Below are positions 15,031-23,656 of a stretch of DNA of 64,000 bases, one piece after another. Within the stretch, counting starts at the first letter, position 1. The number at the start of each line of letters is the position of its first letter. The stretch lies in the NCBI GenBank assembly GCA_026003175.1, contig BPGT01000003.1:1-64000 (forward strand), read 5' to 3'. The notes under the pieces are model-generated. The model saw only the letters and a program-made list of their open reading frames with translations, was not told the origin of the DNA and did not search any database. The translations under genes were made by a program, and so were the position numbers. This DNA comes from Armatimonadota bacterium. GTDB taxonomy: Bacteria > Armatimonadota > HRBIN16.

Positions 15031-15609
15031 TTGAGCGACAAAGCAACCCGTCCAGCTCTGTTTTTAGACCGCGACGGTGTGATTAACGCCGACCCGGTGG
15101 AGTTTGTCACCAAACCGGAGGAGTTGCAGCTGCTGCCCTCCTCGGCGGAAGCGATAGCGCGTTTCAACGCGCTGGGCGTGCCTGTGATTGTCTGCTCGAA
15201 TCAATCGGGGGTAGCGAAGGGGCTGTACTCCCTGCAGACGCTGGAACGCATCAGCCAGCGGCTTCAGGAGATGTTGCGTGAGTACGGAGCACGCATCGAC
15301 GCCTTTTACTACTGTCCACACGATGACGCGGACGGCTGTGATTGCCGCAAGCCCAAGCCGGGGCTACTGCTGCGGGCGGCGAGGGAGCACGCTATCGCGC
15401 TGGAGAAATCGGTGTTCGTGGGCGATTCGTGGAGGGACATCATTGCAGGGCGTTCGGCAGGTGTGAAAACCGTGCTGGTGCTGAGCGGACATGTGAAGCC
15501 AGAGATGCTCGATTCCCCCGAGGTGAGAAGCCACCCACCTGACCACATTGCTCCGGACCTTAAAGGGGCAACAGAGTGGATTCTACACCAGCTGGACGGA
15601 GCCGGATAG
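15031..15609 (+). CDS. gmhB: HAD phosphatase, GmhB-like (heptose bisphosphate 7-phosphatase)
   Basis: 192 residues. HAD motif I is FLDRDGVINAD; motif II VIVCSNQSG; motif III and IV lie in KPKPG and FVGDSWRDI. The Cys/His cluster YYCPHDDADGCDCRKPKPG is the zinc loop typical of GmhB and of the histidinol-phosphatase part of HisB. In heptose synthesis it removes the 7-phosphate of D,D-heptose 1,7-bisphosphate. TTG 15031 is taken as start because AAGGAGGTGAAGG precedes it; no ATG fits. No other heptose gene is nearby, so a broader sugar-phosphate role is possible. Confidence 0.75.
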   Translation: MSDKATRPALFLDRDGVINADPVEFVTKPEELQLLPSSAEAIARFNALGVPVIVCSNQSGVAKGLYSLQTLERISQRLQEMLREYGARIDAFYYCPHDDADGCDCRKPKPGLLLRAAREHAIALEKSVFVGDSWRDIIAGRSAGVKTVLVLSGHVKPEMLDSPEVRSHPPDHIAPDLKGATEWILHQLDGAG

Positions 15610-15614
15610 GATAT

Positions 15615-17096
15615 ATGACTACCTCTGGCGCGTGCTGGCTCCTCATGCTTACTCTGTCGGCAATGCTATGCATCGATAGGGCGCTAACTGCGCCCTCTTC
15701 CACGCAGGAGGATGCGTGGCGACTGCTGGCGCGTCGTGTAGAGGCTCAGCAGTTCCGCCATTTTATTGCAGAAGGGGATGCGGAGGTGCAGTGGGGTGTC
15801 CGGTGCGTGCGGGCACAGCGTATCGAGGGCGATATGGAAAGCGGCTGGGTTACAGCCACGGGCGATGTGTTCTTCTCGGATGAACGGGGAACGCTACGCG
15901 CTTCGCAGATGCGCTTTAATTTAAAAACGCGCGAGGGCGACCTGTCCGAGGTACACGGTGAGATAGAGGGCGTCTTCATCACCGCGGGGTCGTTGCGCTC
16001 CGATGGTAGTACACTGACCATGCAAGATGTCACCCTAACCACCTGCGACAAGCAGCCCCCGGAGTTCCTCCTATCTGCACGTAGCCTTAGCTTGAGTCCT
16101 GCTCTGCGGTTGCGAGCCAACCATGTGTCGCTGTCGGCGTGGGGGCATCGGTGGGCCACTATGCCATATCTAAGCCGGCGAATTGGCAGGCGCGAGCCAG
16201 GCGAGCCGTTATTGCCGCAGGTAGGCTACTCGCGTCGACGGGGGCTGATGGTATACTATGGCGACCTGTTGCCGCAGAGGTGGGGGCAAGTGCGCTATGG
16301 GTTGCGAGTGTTCACCCGGCACGATCCGGAGATACGGGTGGACCTGCTGAGCAGGCTGGACCGTGTCGGTGACCAGGAACCCCTGCGCCACCTGGAACCC
16401 ACCGAGCGGCCCGGCGTGTCTTTTCTGGAGACTATCGGCACTCACGATTGGCGCACATCACTGGGTAAGGAGGCAAAGCAAGGCGCGTTCCTCTCGATGC
16501 GAGTGAACTCGCCGGTGGAGAACCTGCAACGCACCGACCTCTACCTGCGCGGCGCGGAACTGGGTTACCAGACCGTTCGGTCCTTGGGCGGTGGACTGCT
16601 GGAGACGGAGTGGCGGTTAGGACGGTTGCGGGAAAGTCCCACTCTGGTCACAGCCAACCATGCTGTTGCTCTGGTACGCTGGCAATCCCGGACGCTGGAG
16701 GTTGGCGGGCAGATTGGCGCGGATGTGGTTCTGGAGGCGAGAGCGGGGGCATACTCTGGCTCTGAGACATACAGCTGGGTGCGGGCGCAGTGGGGTATCT
16801 ACTGGGACGGTGGAGATAGTTTGCAAGCAGGGGCGGGATTATCGCTCGCTGCCACGGGCGGCTATAGCCCGTTTGCGTTCGACCAGCTGGAAACGCGGAA
16901 GGAAGCACGTTTCCGCCTGAGCCTGGGCGGGCGCTGGGGTGTAGATGTTTTGGGGATGTGGGATATCGAGCACCATCGCTGGCGCGATTGGCAGGTTGCC
17001 TTAGCGCTACCCGCGCACTGCGTGCAGCCGCGCATTCTGTGGAGCTATCAACAGCGCCAGCTGCAGGTGCAATTGAGCCTGGTGAGCCAACGGTAG
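15615..17096 (+). CDS. LptD/OstA-like outer-membrane protein
   Basis: 493 residues, starting six bases after the phosphatase. A hydrophobic N-terminus (GACWLLMLTLSAMLCIDRALT) is followed by an OstA-type beta-jellyroll (about 40-160) with RAQRIEGDMESGWVTATGD and LRASQMRFNLKTREGDLSEV, then a long strand-rich region of alternating aromatic residues that should form a barrel. LptD proteins insert lipopolysaccharide or related lipids into the outer leaflet. It is shorter than E. coli LptD (about 780) and lacks the obvious Cys pairs, so substrate and partner are uncertain. With the heptose-type phosphatase it suggests an outer-membrane glycolipid pathway. Confidence 0.7.
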   Translation: MTTSGACWLLMLTLSAMLCIDRALTAPSSTQEDAWRLLARRVEAQQFRHFIAEGDAEVQWGVRCVRAQRIEGDMESGWVTATGDVFFSDERGTLRASQMRFNLKTREGDLSEVHGEIEGVFITAGSLRSDGSTLTMQDVTLTTCDKQPPEFLLSARSLSLSPALRLRANHVSLSAWGHRWATMPYLSRRIGRREPGEPLLPQVGYSRRRGLMVYYGDLLPQRWGQVRYGLRVFTRHDPEIRVDLLSRLDRVGDQEPLRHLEPTERPGVSFLETIGTHDWRTSLGKEAKQGAFLSMRVNSPVENLQRTDLYLRGAELGYQTVRSLGGGLLETEWRLGRLRESPTLVTANHAVALVRWQSRTLEVGGQIGADVVLEARAGAYSGSETYSWVRAQWGIYWDGGDSLQAGAGLSLAATGGYSPFAFDQLETRKEARFRLSLGGRWGVDVLGMWDIEHHRWRDWQVALALPAHCVQPRILWSYQQRQLQVQLSLVSQR

Positions 17097-17198
17097 TTTG
17101 TCAAGTATCCTTCTGGGAATGGTGAGGCGCCTGCCGAGCCGCTTGCCTGCGCTGGGGCAAGGCAGAATGCTGGCAAACAGGTCTGACAGTCTACCGTT

Positions 17199-18308
17199 CT
17201 ACGCTGCCTTTCTTAGCGGTTCCTCAGTCGGTATCAGGGAGACGACACCATCCGGCATGTTCGTTCTGGAGGTTGTTTGAAGGTTCTGTGTAACCGTTTC
17301 CCACACGCTTGCAGGGATGCTGAGAAATGTCTTAACCACCTGGGGGTCAAACTGTGTGCCAGCGCACCTCTCCAGCTCGGCACACGCCTCATCCAGAGAG
17401 AGCGCCTTGCGATAGGGGCGGTCGGAGGTCATGGCGTCCAGGGTATCTGCCACGGCGAAGATGCGTGCTCCAAGCGGTATATCTTCGCCGCGTAGCCCCT
17501 GCGGATAGCCACTGCCATCCCATTGCTCGTGGTGACACAACACGATGTCGCGTGCCGCGTTCTGTAAGGAGCGCACCTTCATACACATCCGGTAGCCGAT
17601 AACGGGGTGCTGGCGCATCACCTGCCACTCGCCGGCGTTGAGCGGTCCGTTTTTGAAAAGGATAGCATCGGGGATGCCGATTTTGCCCACATCGTGCAGC
17701 AACGCCCCGCGCTCGATATCAGGATGCTTCTCGTGGGGAACACCCATCGCTTCGGCAAGTATCATGGTGTAGGTTGTGACGCGCTCACAGTGCCCTTCTA
17801 TCTCTCGTTCTCGTGTTTCAAGTGCGCTCAGCAGCGCCTCCAGCATATCAGAGTACGCTTCGTTCAATTTGCAGAGGTAGCGTTTCTGTTCCTCCATCCA
17901 AATTTGGTGGCGGCGGAGGTTGCGCTCTACCACGATGGGCAGTTCATGCGAGCGCCATGGTTTGGTGATGAAATCGCTGGCTCCGCTATCTATCGCCTCG
18001 CGCAGCACCTCCAGAGAATCATCCCCTGTCATGATGACGACAGGGATGTTGGGGTACTGCTGGCGCACCCACCTGGCCAGCGTTTTGCCGCCCATCCCCG
18101 GCATGTGCAGGTCGGATAAGCACAGGTTCACACGTTGTTGTTCCAGTATATGCAAAGCCTCTTGAGCGCTGTGAGCGCTACAAACGGCGTAGCCATAGGA
18201 GCGCAAGGTGCGTTCAATAGCCTCAACTACCAGCGGTTCGTCATCTACGACCAGTATACGGGCTTGGGGCGACATCGTATTATTCATTGCAGTATCCAGA
18301 TAGCCCAT
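17199..18308 (-). CDS. Response regulator with HD-GYP phosphodiesterase domain
   Basis: 369 residues. Residues about 16-135 are a receiver domain (ILVVDDEPLVVEAIERTL, phosphoacceptor Asp in LCLSDLHMPGMGG, Lys in FITKPW). A short helix leads to an HD-GYP domain with HCERVTTYTMILAEAMG, the metal pair in LLHDVGKIGIPD, HHEQWDGSGYPQGL and ARIFAVADTLDAMTSDRPYR. These enzymes degrade cyclic di-GMP when phosphorylated. No histidine kinase is adjacent. The start is uncertain: three in-frame ATG codons lie within the first 15 residues and none has a clear ribosome site. Confidence 0.88.
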   Translation of the reverse strand: MGYLDTAMNNTMSPQARILVVDDEPLVVEAIERTLRSYGYAVCSAHSAQEALHILEQQRVNLCLSDLHMPGMGGKTLARWVRQQYPNIPVVIMTGDDSLEVLREAIDSGASDFITKPWRSHELPIVVERNLRRHQIWMEEQKRYLCKLNEAYSDMLEALLSALETREREIEGHCERVTTYTMILAEAMGVPHEKHPDIERGALLHDVGKIGIPDAILFKNGPLNAGEWQVMRQHPVIGYRMCMKVRSLQNAARDIVLCHHEQWDGSGYPQGLRGEDIPLGARIFAVADTLDAMTSDRPYRKALSLDEACAELERCAGTQFDPQVVKTFLSIPASVWETVTQNLQTTSRTNMPDGVVSLIPTEEPLRKAA

Positions 18309-18361
18309 GTTGTAAACGGTTACGCACGACCTTTTGCATTATCGGTAAAGGGACAATCGTT

Positions 18362-18706
18362 TTACAGGGCACTGCCAAATCGCTCCACATATTCTCGTAA
18401 CATTACGAGGCACCGCTGCAAGCAGTAGCGCGTAATCGCCTGTAGGTCAAAACGGCCGTCCAGCGCCGCTTCGCGGATGTTCTGGGGAACCACGTCCAGA
18501 TAGGGCAGGTTTGCAGGAAGAGGGACAAGCACACGCTCGGGCATTTTGAGCAAGCGCACCTGGCTCTCAAAATGCGGAAACCACTGTACAGCGACCTCCA
18601 TCAGCCACTGGCTGCCGTCGGTAGCGGTATAGAACTCCTGGTGAGTAACGGAAGCAGGGAGATTGTCCTGTGTTCCCCCCACTTGCGTGTTTACTTCGTT
18701 AGCCAT
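18362..18706 (-). CDS. Hypothetical protein coupled to sdhB
   Basis: 114 residues whose ATG overlaps the last 16 bases of sdhB, so it is probably translated from the sdh transcript. No signal peptide or membrane segment. It has an N-terminal polar part and a central EFYTATDGSQWLMEVAVQWF strand region, ending in a helix with Cys (ITRYCLQRCLVMLREYVERF). No known SDH assembly motif (SdhE has RGxxE) is visible. Function unknown; association with complex II is inferred only from coupling. Confidence 0.6.
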   Translation of the reverse strand: MANEVNTQVGGTQDNLPASVTHQEFYTATDGSQWLMEVAVQWFPHFESQVRLLKMPERVLVPLPANLPYLDVVPQNIREAALDGRFDLQAITRYCLQRCLVMLREYVERFGSAL

Positions 18707-19461
18707 TTGCGCAGCCGGTTGATGGTGATGTCGCGGTTGAGCTCGGCGATGGCGCGGGTCAAAGGAATCTCTTTCGGACAGACCCGCACGCAGTTTTGCG
18801 CGTTGCCACAGCCGGTTATCCCGTCCGGTCCTGCCAGCACGTCGAAGCGTTCGTCTTCCAGTGTTGCCCCCACGGGGTGCAGGTTAAAGAGTTTCACCTG
18901 TCCCAGTGCAGCAGGTCCGATGAAGTTGGAGTGAGCGTTCACGTTGGGACAGGCTTCCAGACAGCATCCACAGGTCATACACCGTGCGAACTCGTATCGC
19001 AGCTCGCGGATGCTATCGGGAATGCGCGGACCGGGTCCCAGGTCGTGCGTACCATCGATAGGCACCCACGCGCGGATGCGCTTGAGCGTTTCGAACATCT
19101 CGCTGCGGTCTACGATGAGGTCGCGCACGACGGGGAATTTGCTCATGGGCTCGAGGGTGATTTCGAGGTGCTCACCAGCACGTTTGCCCACTTCGTCCAC
19201 CAGCGCAGAGCACGCCTGGCGTACTCTGCCGTTAATCACCATCGTACAGGTGCCGCACACCTCCTCCAGGCAGGCAGCTTCCCATGCGGGGGCGGTGGTC
19301 GGTTTGCCCTGACGGTTCACCGGGTTGCGCTGAATCTGCATCAGGCAGAAGATGACGTTCATGCGCGGCTTGTATGGCACCTCGAACTCTTCCCAGTAAG
19401 GCGCGCTCTGCGGGTTCGCCTGTCGTTTTATCTTCATTATCACGCTCTGGATGCCGTCCAT
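18691..19461 (-). CDS. sdhB: Succinate dehydrogenase/fumarate reductase iron-sulfur subunit
   Basis: 256 residues carrying the three centres of complex II: the plant-type [2Fe-2S] ligands in ACLEEVCGTCTMVING, the [4Fe-4S] set in CMTCGCCLEACPNVNAH and the [3Fe-4S] set with the CGNAQNCVRVCPKEIPL segment. It passes electrons from the SdhA flavin toward haem and quinone. It starts three bases after sdhA stops. The long insertion pattern matches the Bacillus/epsilon-type (b558) enzymes rather than the mitochondrial type. Confidence 0.92.
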   Translation of the reverse strand: MDGIQSVIMKIKRQANPQSAPYWEEFEVPYKPRMNVIFCLMQIQRNPVNRQGKPTTAPAWEAACLEEVCGTCTMVINGRVRQACSALVDEVGKRAGEHLEITLEPMSKFPVVRDLIVDRSEMFETLKRIRAWVPIDGTHDLGPGPRIPDSIRELRYEFARCMTCGCCLEACPNVNAHSNFIGPAALGQVKLFNLHPVGATLEDERFDVLAGPDGITGCGNAQNCVRVCPKEIPLTRAIAELNRDITINRLRKWLTK

Positions 19462-19464
19462 ACG

Positions 19465-21354
19465 CTACTCTCCCTTATCGTCTTTTGCGCCAACAAGTTC
19501 GGCAGGTTGGGCTGCGGTGGTCAGTGTTGCTTTCTTGTCCACGTCGTACTTGCGGATGCGCGGCGGAATCAGCGAGGTATCCACTGGTTCATAGAAGATG
19601 CGTGGTCCATCCGGCGTGTAGCTCGCCATCGTGGTCTTGAGCCACTCCGCGTCGTTGCGTTCAGGATACTCGGGTTTGTAGTGGGCGCCCCGGCTCTCGT
19701 TGCGCAACAGGGCACCGCGCGTAATCACCTGCGCCAGTATCAGCATATTGCGCAGCGCGCGAGTAAACGGCACAATCTGATTCGTCCACAGTGATGAGTC
19801 GTTGATGTTGATACGCTTCCACCGCTCCATCAGTTCCAGAATCTTCTCCTCCGTTTTCTGGAGCCTGTCGTTGTAGCGCACTACGGTGACGTTATCGGTC
19901 ATCCATTCGCCCAGCTCCTGGTGCAGTTTGTATGGGTTCTCGTCGCCGGTCATCTTCAGCAGCTGTTGATAGTCCTGCTCATGGCGTTGGCGTTCGCTTT
20001 CATATAGCGATGCCGGCAGGCTATTAGCAGAGTTCTGCAGCCCCTGCACATAGCGCACCACTGCATTACCTGCCACCTCGCCTCCGAAGAGGCACGCCAA
20101 CAGCGCGTTCGCGCCGAGCCGGTTTGCGCCGTGATACTGATACTCGCACTCGCCCGCCGCGTACAGCCCGGGGATATTGGTCATCTGATTACGCGTGCTC
20201 TCGGGATGAAGGAAGCCGTCGGGGGTGCGTTCGTAGTCCACCCACAGTCCGCCCATCGAGTAGTGCACCGCCGGGAACACCCGCATCGGTACTTCGCGCG
20301 GGTCATCGCCCACGAACTTGGTGTAGATTTCGAGGATGCCCAGCAGTTTGCGCTCTATCAGGTCACGGGGCAGGTGCGTGATGTCCAGATACACCTCGTT
20401 ACGTCCCATGATACCGCGTTTCTGGGTAACGCACACCTCGAATATCTCACGGGTGGCGATGTCGCGCGGCACCAGGTTACCGTATGCGGGATACTTCTCC
20501 TCCAGGAAGTACCAGCGGTCGCTTTCGGGAATTTCGCGAGGCGGCCGTGGGTCGTAGGGGTCTTTGGGTACCCACACACGTCCACCCTCGCCACGAATCG
20601 CCTCCGACATCAGGCGCAGCTTATCTTCGCCCGGGATAGCGGTTGGGTGTACCTGGATAAACTCACCGTTCGCATAGTACGCTCCCTGCTGGTAGCAGAT
20701 ACTCGCTGCAGAGCCGGTGTTGATGATGGAGTTGGTGGATTTACCGAAGAGGTACCCCGGTCCGCCTGTTGCCATCACCACTGCATCGGCACGGAAGGCG
20801 CGAATCTCCATCGTGTGCAGGTTCTGCGCCACGATACCTCGACACCTACCCTCCTCATCGCGCACGATGCCCAGAAACTCCCAGCCTTCGTATTTGTTGA
20901 CCAGCCCCTCTACCTCGAAGCGACGTACCTGCTCGTCCAGCGCGTACAGCAGCTGCTGACCGGTGGTGGAACCGGCGAACGCGGTGCGATGATGCTTGGT
21001 GCCACCGAAGCGACGGAAGTCCAGAAAGCCTTCCGGTGTGCGGTTGAAGGGCACGCCCATGCGGTCAAGCAGATAGATGATGCCGGGAGCGCGGTAGCAC
21101 ATGCTTTTCACGGGTGGTTGGTGCGCAAGGAAGTCACCTCCATAGATGGTATCGTCGAAGTGCTCGTCGGGGCTATCGCCCTCGCCTTTGGTGTTTACTG
21201 CGCCGTTAATGCCTCCCTGTGCGCACACCGAGTGACTACGCTTTACCGGAACCAGCGAAAACAGGTCTACCGGCAGCCCCTGCTCGGCGATTTTGATGAC
21301 CGTCATCAGTCCGGCAAGCCCGCCGCCGACGACGATTGCGCGTTGCTTTGCCAT
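19465..21354 (-). CDS. sdhA: Succinate dehydrogenase/fumarate reductase flavoprotein subunit
   Basis: 629 residues. The FAD-binding GGGLAGLMTVIKIAEQG opens the protein; HSVCAQGGINGAVNTKGEGD holds the covalent flavin His region; the substrate loop includes HPTAIPGEDKLRLMSEAIRG with GEGGRVWVP, and HYSMGGLWVDYE and GECEYQYHGANRLGANALL follow. It oxidises succinate to fumarate in the TCA cycle on the cytoplasmic face. The length and C-terminal extension fit the type with a single b558 membrane subunit. Middle gene of sdhCAB. Confidence 0.93.
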   Translation of the reverse strand: MAKQRAIVVGGGLAGLMTVIKIAEQGLPVDLFSLVPVKRSHSVCAQGGINGAVNTKGEGDSPDEHFDDTIYGGDFLAHQPPVKSMCYRAPGIIYLLDRMGVPFNRTPEGFLDFRRFGGTKHHRTAFAGSTTGQQLLYALDEQVRRFEVEGLVNKYEGWEFLGIVRDEEGRCRGIVAQNLHTMEIRAFRADAVVMATGGPGYLFGKSTNSIINTGSAASICYQQGAYYANGEFIQVHPTAIPGEDKLRLMSEAIRGEGGRVWVPKDPYDPRPPREIPESDRWYFLEEKYPAYGNLVPRDIATREIFEVCVTQKRGIMGRNEVYLDITHLPRDLIERKLLGILEIYTKFVGDDPREVPMRVFPAVHYSMGGLWVDYERTPDGFLHPESTRNQMTNIPGLYAAGECEYQYHGANRLGANALLACLFGGEVAGNAVVRYVQGLQNSANSLPASLYESERQRHEQDYQQLLKMTGDENPYKLHQELGEWMTDNVTVVRYNDRLQKTEEKILELMERWKRININDSSLWTNQIVPFTRALRNMLILAQVITRGALLRNESRGAHYKPEYPERNDAEWLKTTMASYTPDGPRIFYEPVDTSLIPPRIRKYDVDKKATLTTAAQPAELVGAKDDKGE

Positions 21355-21375
21355 CGTATATCACCTCTTCATCTC

Positions 21376-22026
21376 CTAGCGAAATGCGAACAGCGCTGAC
21401 CACCCCAGCGCGGTCAACGCCACGAAAATGACCGCACACACCTTCGCGCACCCTTGTTGCGCCCGCTCGCTGACGGTGATGCCCCAGCGAATGCAGAAGT
21501 TCCAGATGCCGTTAGACAGGTGAAAGGTTGCGGAGGTGATCCCCAGCAGGTAAAACGCCACTACCCAGGGATTCCCGAAATACTGTACCATGCCGTCGTA
21601 GTGGATATTGGTGCCATACAGCCGGTGGCTGATGGTGGTGCCCCACACGTGTACCGCGATGTAGAGGACGAGGATAATACCTGTGATGCGTTGCCACAGG
21701 TACATCCAGTTGCGCCAGTAGCCATATCGCCCCACGTTCACTTGCCCGTGTGCGGTAATCACCAGCCCGTACAGCGCGTGGAACAAAATGGGAATGAAGA
21801 TGAACCCCCATTCCAGGATATGTAGTAGGTGGCGGGGCATCGTCTCGTTGAAGAAATCAATCACTGCGTTGTAGTGCGCAGGGCTAGCAAGCGCGAAGGA
21901 GTTGAGCGTGAGATGCTGAACCAGAAAAATGCCCACAGGCACAATACCAGACAACGAATGCAGCCTGTGCAGGATGTGATTATCGGCTGCGATGAGCGAC
22001 CTGCGATGCGCTGTTGCGATAGCCAT
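21376..22026 (-). CDS. sdhC: Succinate dehydrogenase cytochrome b558 membrane subunit
   Basis: 216 residues with five hydrophobic spans and the His residues expected to bind two haems: HRLHSLSGIVPVGIFLVQHL in helix 1, HILEWGFIFIPILFHALYG in helix 2, ITGIILVLYIAVHVWGT in helix 3 and FYLLGITSATFHLSNGIWNF in helix 4. This is the single-subunit anchor of the Bacillus-type enzyme. ATG 22026 is preferred over the upstream GTG because GAGGGA lies at suitable distance. First gene of the operon behind a good promoter. Confidence 0.9.
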   Translation of the reverse strand: MAIATAHRRSLIAADNHILHRLHSLSGIVPVGIFLVQHLTLNSFALASPAHYNAVIDFFNETMPRHLLHILEWGFIFIPILFHALYGLVITAHGQVNVGRYGYWRNWMYLWQRITGIILVLYIAVHVWGTTISHRLYGTNIHYDGMVQYFGNPWVVAFYLLGITSATFHLSNGIWNFCIRWGITVSERAQQGCAKVCAVIFVALTALGWSALFAFR

Positions 22027-22067
22027 GCTTTCCCTCACCGGTAAGGTTGCGTGCTTGAAGCACTTCC

Positions 22068-22097
22068 ATTATACATCGAGTATTTAAGAGCACGCAA
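22068..22097 (-). promoter_or_regulatory. Sigma-70-type promoter of sdhCAB
   Basis: In the complement, TTGCGT (22097-22092), an 18-bp spacer and a perfect TATAAT (22073-22068) stand about 40 bases before the sdhC start. Confidence 0.6.
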
Positions 22098-22163
22098 ATA
22101 TTGCTCGCCGAAAAGTAACGATTAGGGTACAATCTGAGCATGGGCGGGTTCGTTTTCTCGTCA

Positions 22164-22214
22164 TTGGGAAGCGAAGAATCCCAAAGATGCTTTGCTGTGT
22201 TCAGCGTGACACAA
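22164..22214. repeat. Dispersed bacterial repeat, GTCATT...CAGCGTGAC type
   Basis: GTCATTGGGAAGCGAAGAAT, CCCAAAGATGCTTTGCTGTG and TTCAGCGTGACAC follow in order. This is a degenerate copy of the common intergenic repeat GTCATTCTGAGC...GCTCAGCATGAC, whose two ends pair. It fills part of the 231-base gap between divergent sdhC and ispH. Confidence 0.5.
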
Positions 22215-22257
22215 AGGACGGTAATAGAGTAAACAGAGAGCAGAGGGAAAGCACGCA

Positions 22258-23202
22258 ATGGAACGTATCGTTCTGGCTTCGCCGCGCGGGTTTTGTGCTG
22301 GCGTGTCTTATGCAATAGAAGTGCTTGACTTAGCCATTAAAGCGTACGGCACGCCGCTGTATATGCGCCATGCCATCGTGCACAACGAACACGTGGTGCG
22401 TTCGTTCGAGCGGCGCGGGGTTATCTTTGTAGAAGAGGTGTCGGAAATCCCGCCGGGCTCAACGGTTGTTTTCAGCGCGCATGGCGTGTCGCCGAAGGTA
22501 CGTCAGGAAGCAGCGGAGCGCCACCTGCGTGTCATCGACGCCACTTGCCCGCTGGTGTCCAAAGTGCATCGGGAGGTGCAGCGCTTTGCCGCACAGGGCT
22601 ACCATATCATCTACATCGGACATGCAGGACACGTGGAGGCGATGGGTACGATGGGACATGCGCCCGGACAAATCACGCTGGTGCAGACGGTAGAAGATGC
22701 CGAGCGGGTGCAGGTGCCGGATGGCAAGCTCGCCGTCGCCACACAGACTACCCTGAGTTTGTACGAGGTAGAGCGTATCATGGCGATACTCAAGCGTCGC
22801 TTCCCGCACCTCGAAACGCCCCCCAAAGAAGACATATGCTACGCTACCACCAACCGCCAGAATGCGGTGAGGGAGTTGGCGAAAGTATGCGACCTGATAC
22901 TGGTCATCGGCAGTCGCTCTAGCAGTAACTCCAACCGCCTGCGTGAGGTGGCGCAAGAGGCTGGCGTACCTGCTTACCTGTTGCTGGAGCCCGAAGAGGT
23001 TCTTCCTGAATGGCGCACCAAATACCGCTCGGTAGGTGTTACCAGCGGCGCATCCACACCGGAGAGCTCGGTGGAGGCAATTATCGGCGAGCTGTTGAAG
23101 GGACAGGAACATGTTCCCGTGCAGACGCTGGAGACAGCCCGGGAAGACATTGCCTTTATCCCTCCCCGCACGCTCATCGCCAGTGCGTCTGCAACGGGAT
23201 AG
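22258..23202 (+). CDS. ispH: 4-hydroxy-3-methylbut-2-enyl diphosphate reductase
   Basis: 314 residues. Last step of the MEP isoprenoid pathway, making IPP and DMAPP with a [4Fe-4S] cluster. The three cluster cysteines lie in ASPRGFCAGV, IDATCPLVSKVH and DICYATTNRQ. Substrate-contact motifs HNEHVV, FSAHGVSP and VTSGASTPE are all present, as is the family's SRSSSNSNRL. Length is typical. Monocistronic in this window. Confidence 0.95.
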   Translation: MERIVLASPRGFCAGVSYAIEVLDLAIKAYGTPLYMRHAIVHNEHVVRSFERRGVIFVEEVSEIPPGSTVVFSAHGVSPKVRQEAAERHLRVIDATCPLVSKVHREVQRFAAQGYHIIYIGHAGHVEAMGTMGHAPGQITLVQTVEDAERVQVPDGKLAVATQTTLSLYEVERIMAILKRRFPHLETPPKEDICYATTNRQNAVRELAKVCDLILVIGSRSSSNSNRLREVAQEAGVPAYLLLEPEEVLPEWRTKYRSVGVTSGASTPESSVEAIIGELLKGQEHVPVQTLETAREDIAFIPPRTLIASASATG

Positions 23203-23231
23203 AGAAGATGCCCTCGTTACATCGCTCGCTT

Positions 23232-23423
23232 CTACTCCCTCTTTTTCTCCCCCGGCGCCTGAACGATAACCGGTCCCACGCCCTGGTACTGCTTGTGGGT
23301 ACCGTCACAGAAGGGGAACTTGCTGGACTTGAAGCACCGGCACAGCGCAACCCGCTCGCCGGGTTCCAGTTCCACCACCGTGCGGGGTCGTCCCTCAATC
23401 TCTTCCGTAGAGTGCTTCGCCAT
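23232..23423 (-). CDS. CDGSH iron-sulfur domain protein
   Basis: 63 residues containing CRCFKSSKFPFCDGTH, an exact CxC-x2-S-x3-P-x-CDGTH motif that binds a [2Fe-2S] cluster through three Cys and one His (mitoNEET-type). Bacterial single-domain versions are small cytosolic redox or cluster-transfer proteins. ATG 23423 has AAGGAGC upstream; the frame continues to 23441 without a better start. Confidence 0.88.
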   Translation of the reverse strand: MAKHSTEEIEGRPRTVVELEPGERVALCRCFKSSKFPFCDGTHKQYQGVGPVIVQAPGEKKRE

Positions 23424-23496
23424 AGCTGTGCTCCTTCTCAACCGAAATAACTGTTTTTGTTTACGCCCTTTGTGCTTCTCTCTCCTGCTTCAGCGG

Positions 23497-23526
23497 TTGC
23501 GCGAGGGGTTACCAATGTGATATACT
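23497..23526 (+). promoter_or_regulatory. Promoter of the nusA-infB operon
   Basis: TTGCGC (23497-23502), an 18-bp spacer and TATACT (23521-23526). Transcription would start near 23533 and produce a leader of about 120 bases that contains the hairpin at 23592-23619. Confidence 0.5.
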
Positions 23527-23591
23527 TAATATCGGTTGGGGGTATGATGAGCAGGTAGGGCGGCATAAGGGGGTAGCAATAATCTCGAAAG

Positions 23592-23619
23592 AGAGTGGGC
23601 AGGCTCGCCCACTCTTTTT
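23592..23619 (+). terminator. Intrinsic terminator/attenuator in the nusA leader
   Basis: AGAGTGGGC, a six-base loop AGGCTC and GCCCACTCT form a perfect 9-bp stem followed directly by TTTT. It sits 38 bases upstream of the nusA start and downstream of the operon promoter, so it works as a leader terminator. Equivalent AGAGTGGG hairpins precede rimP-nusA in many bacteria, and NusA autoregulation through such a leader terminator is known in B. subtilis. Confidence 0.75.
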
Positions 23620-23656
23620 CTTACCCTGACGAGAGATAATCGGATAGAGGGCAGCC

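Noticed and set aside
20131-21399. A 422-codon open frame opposite sdhA
   Set aside because: It is the complementary shadow of a conserved flavoprotein gene; no ribosome site and no protein-like composition.
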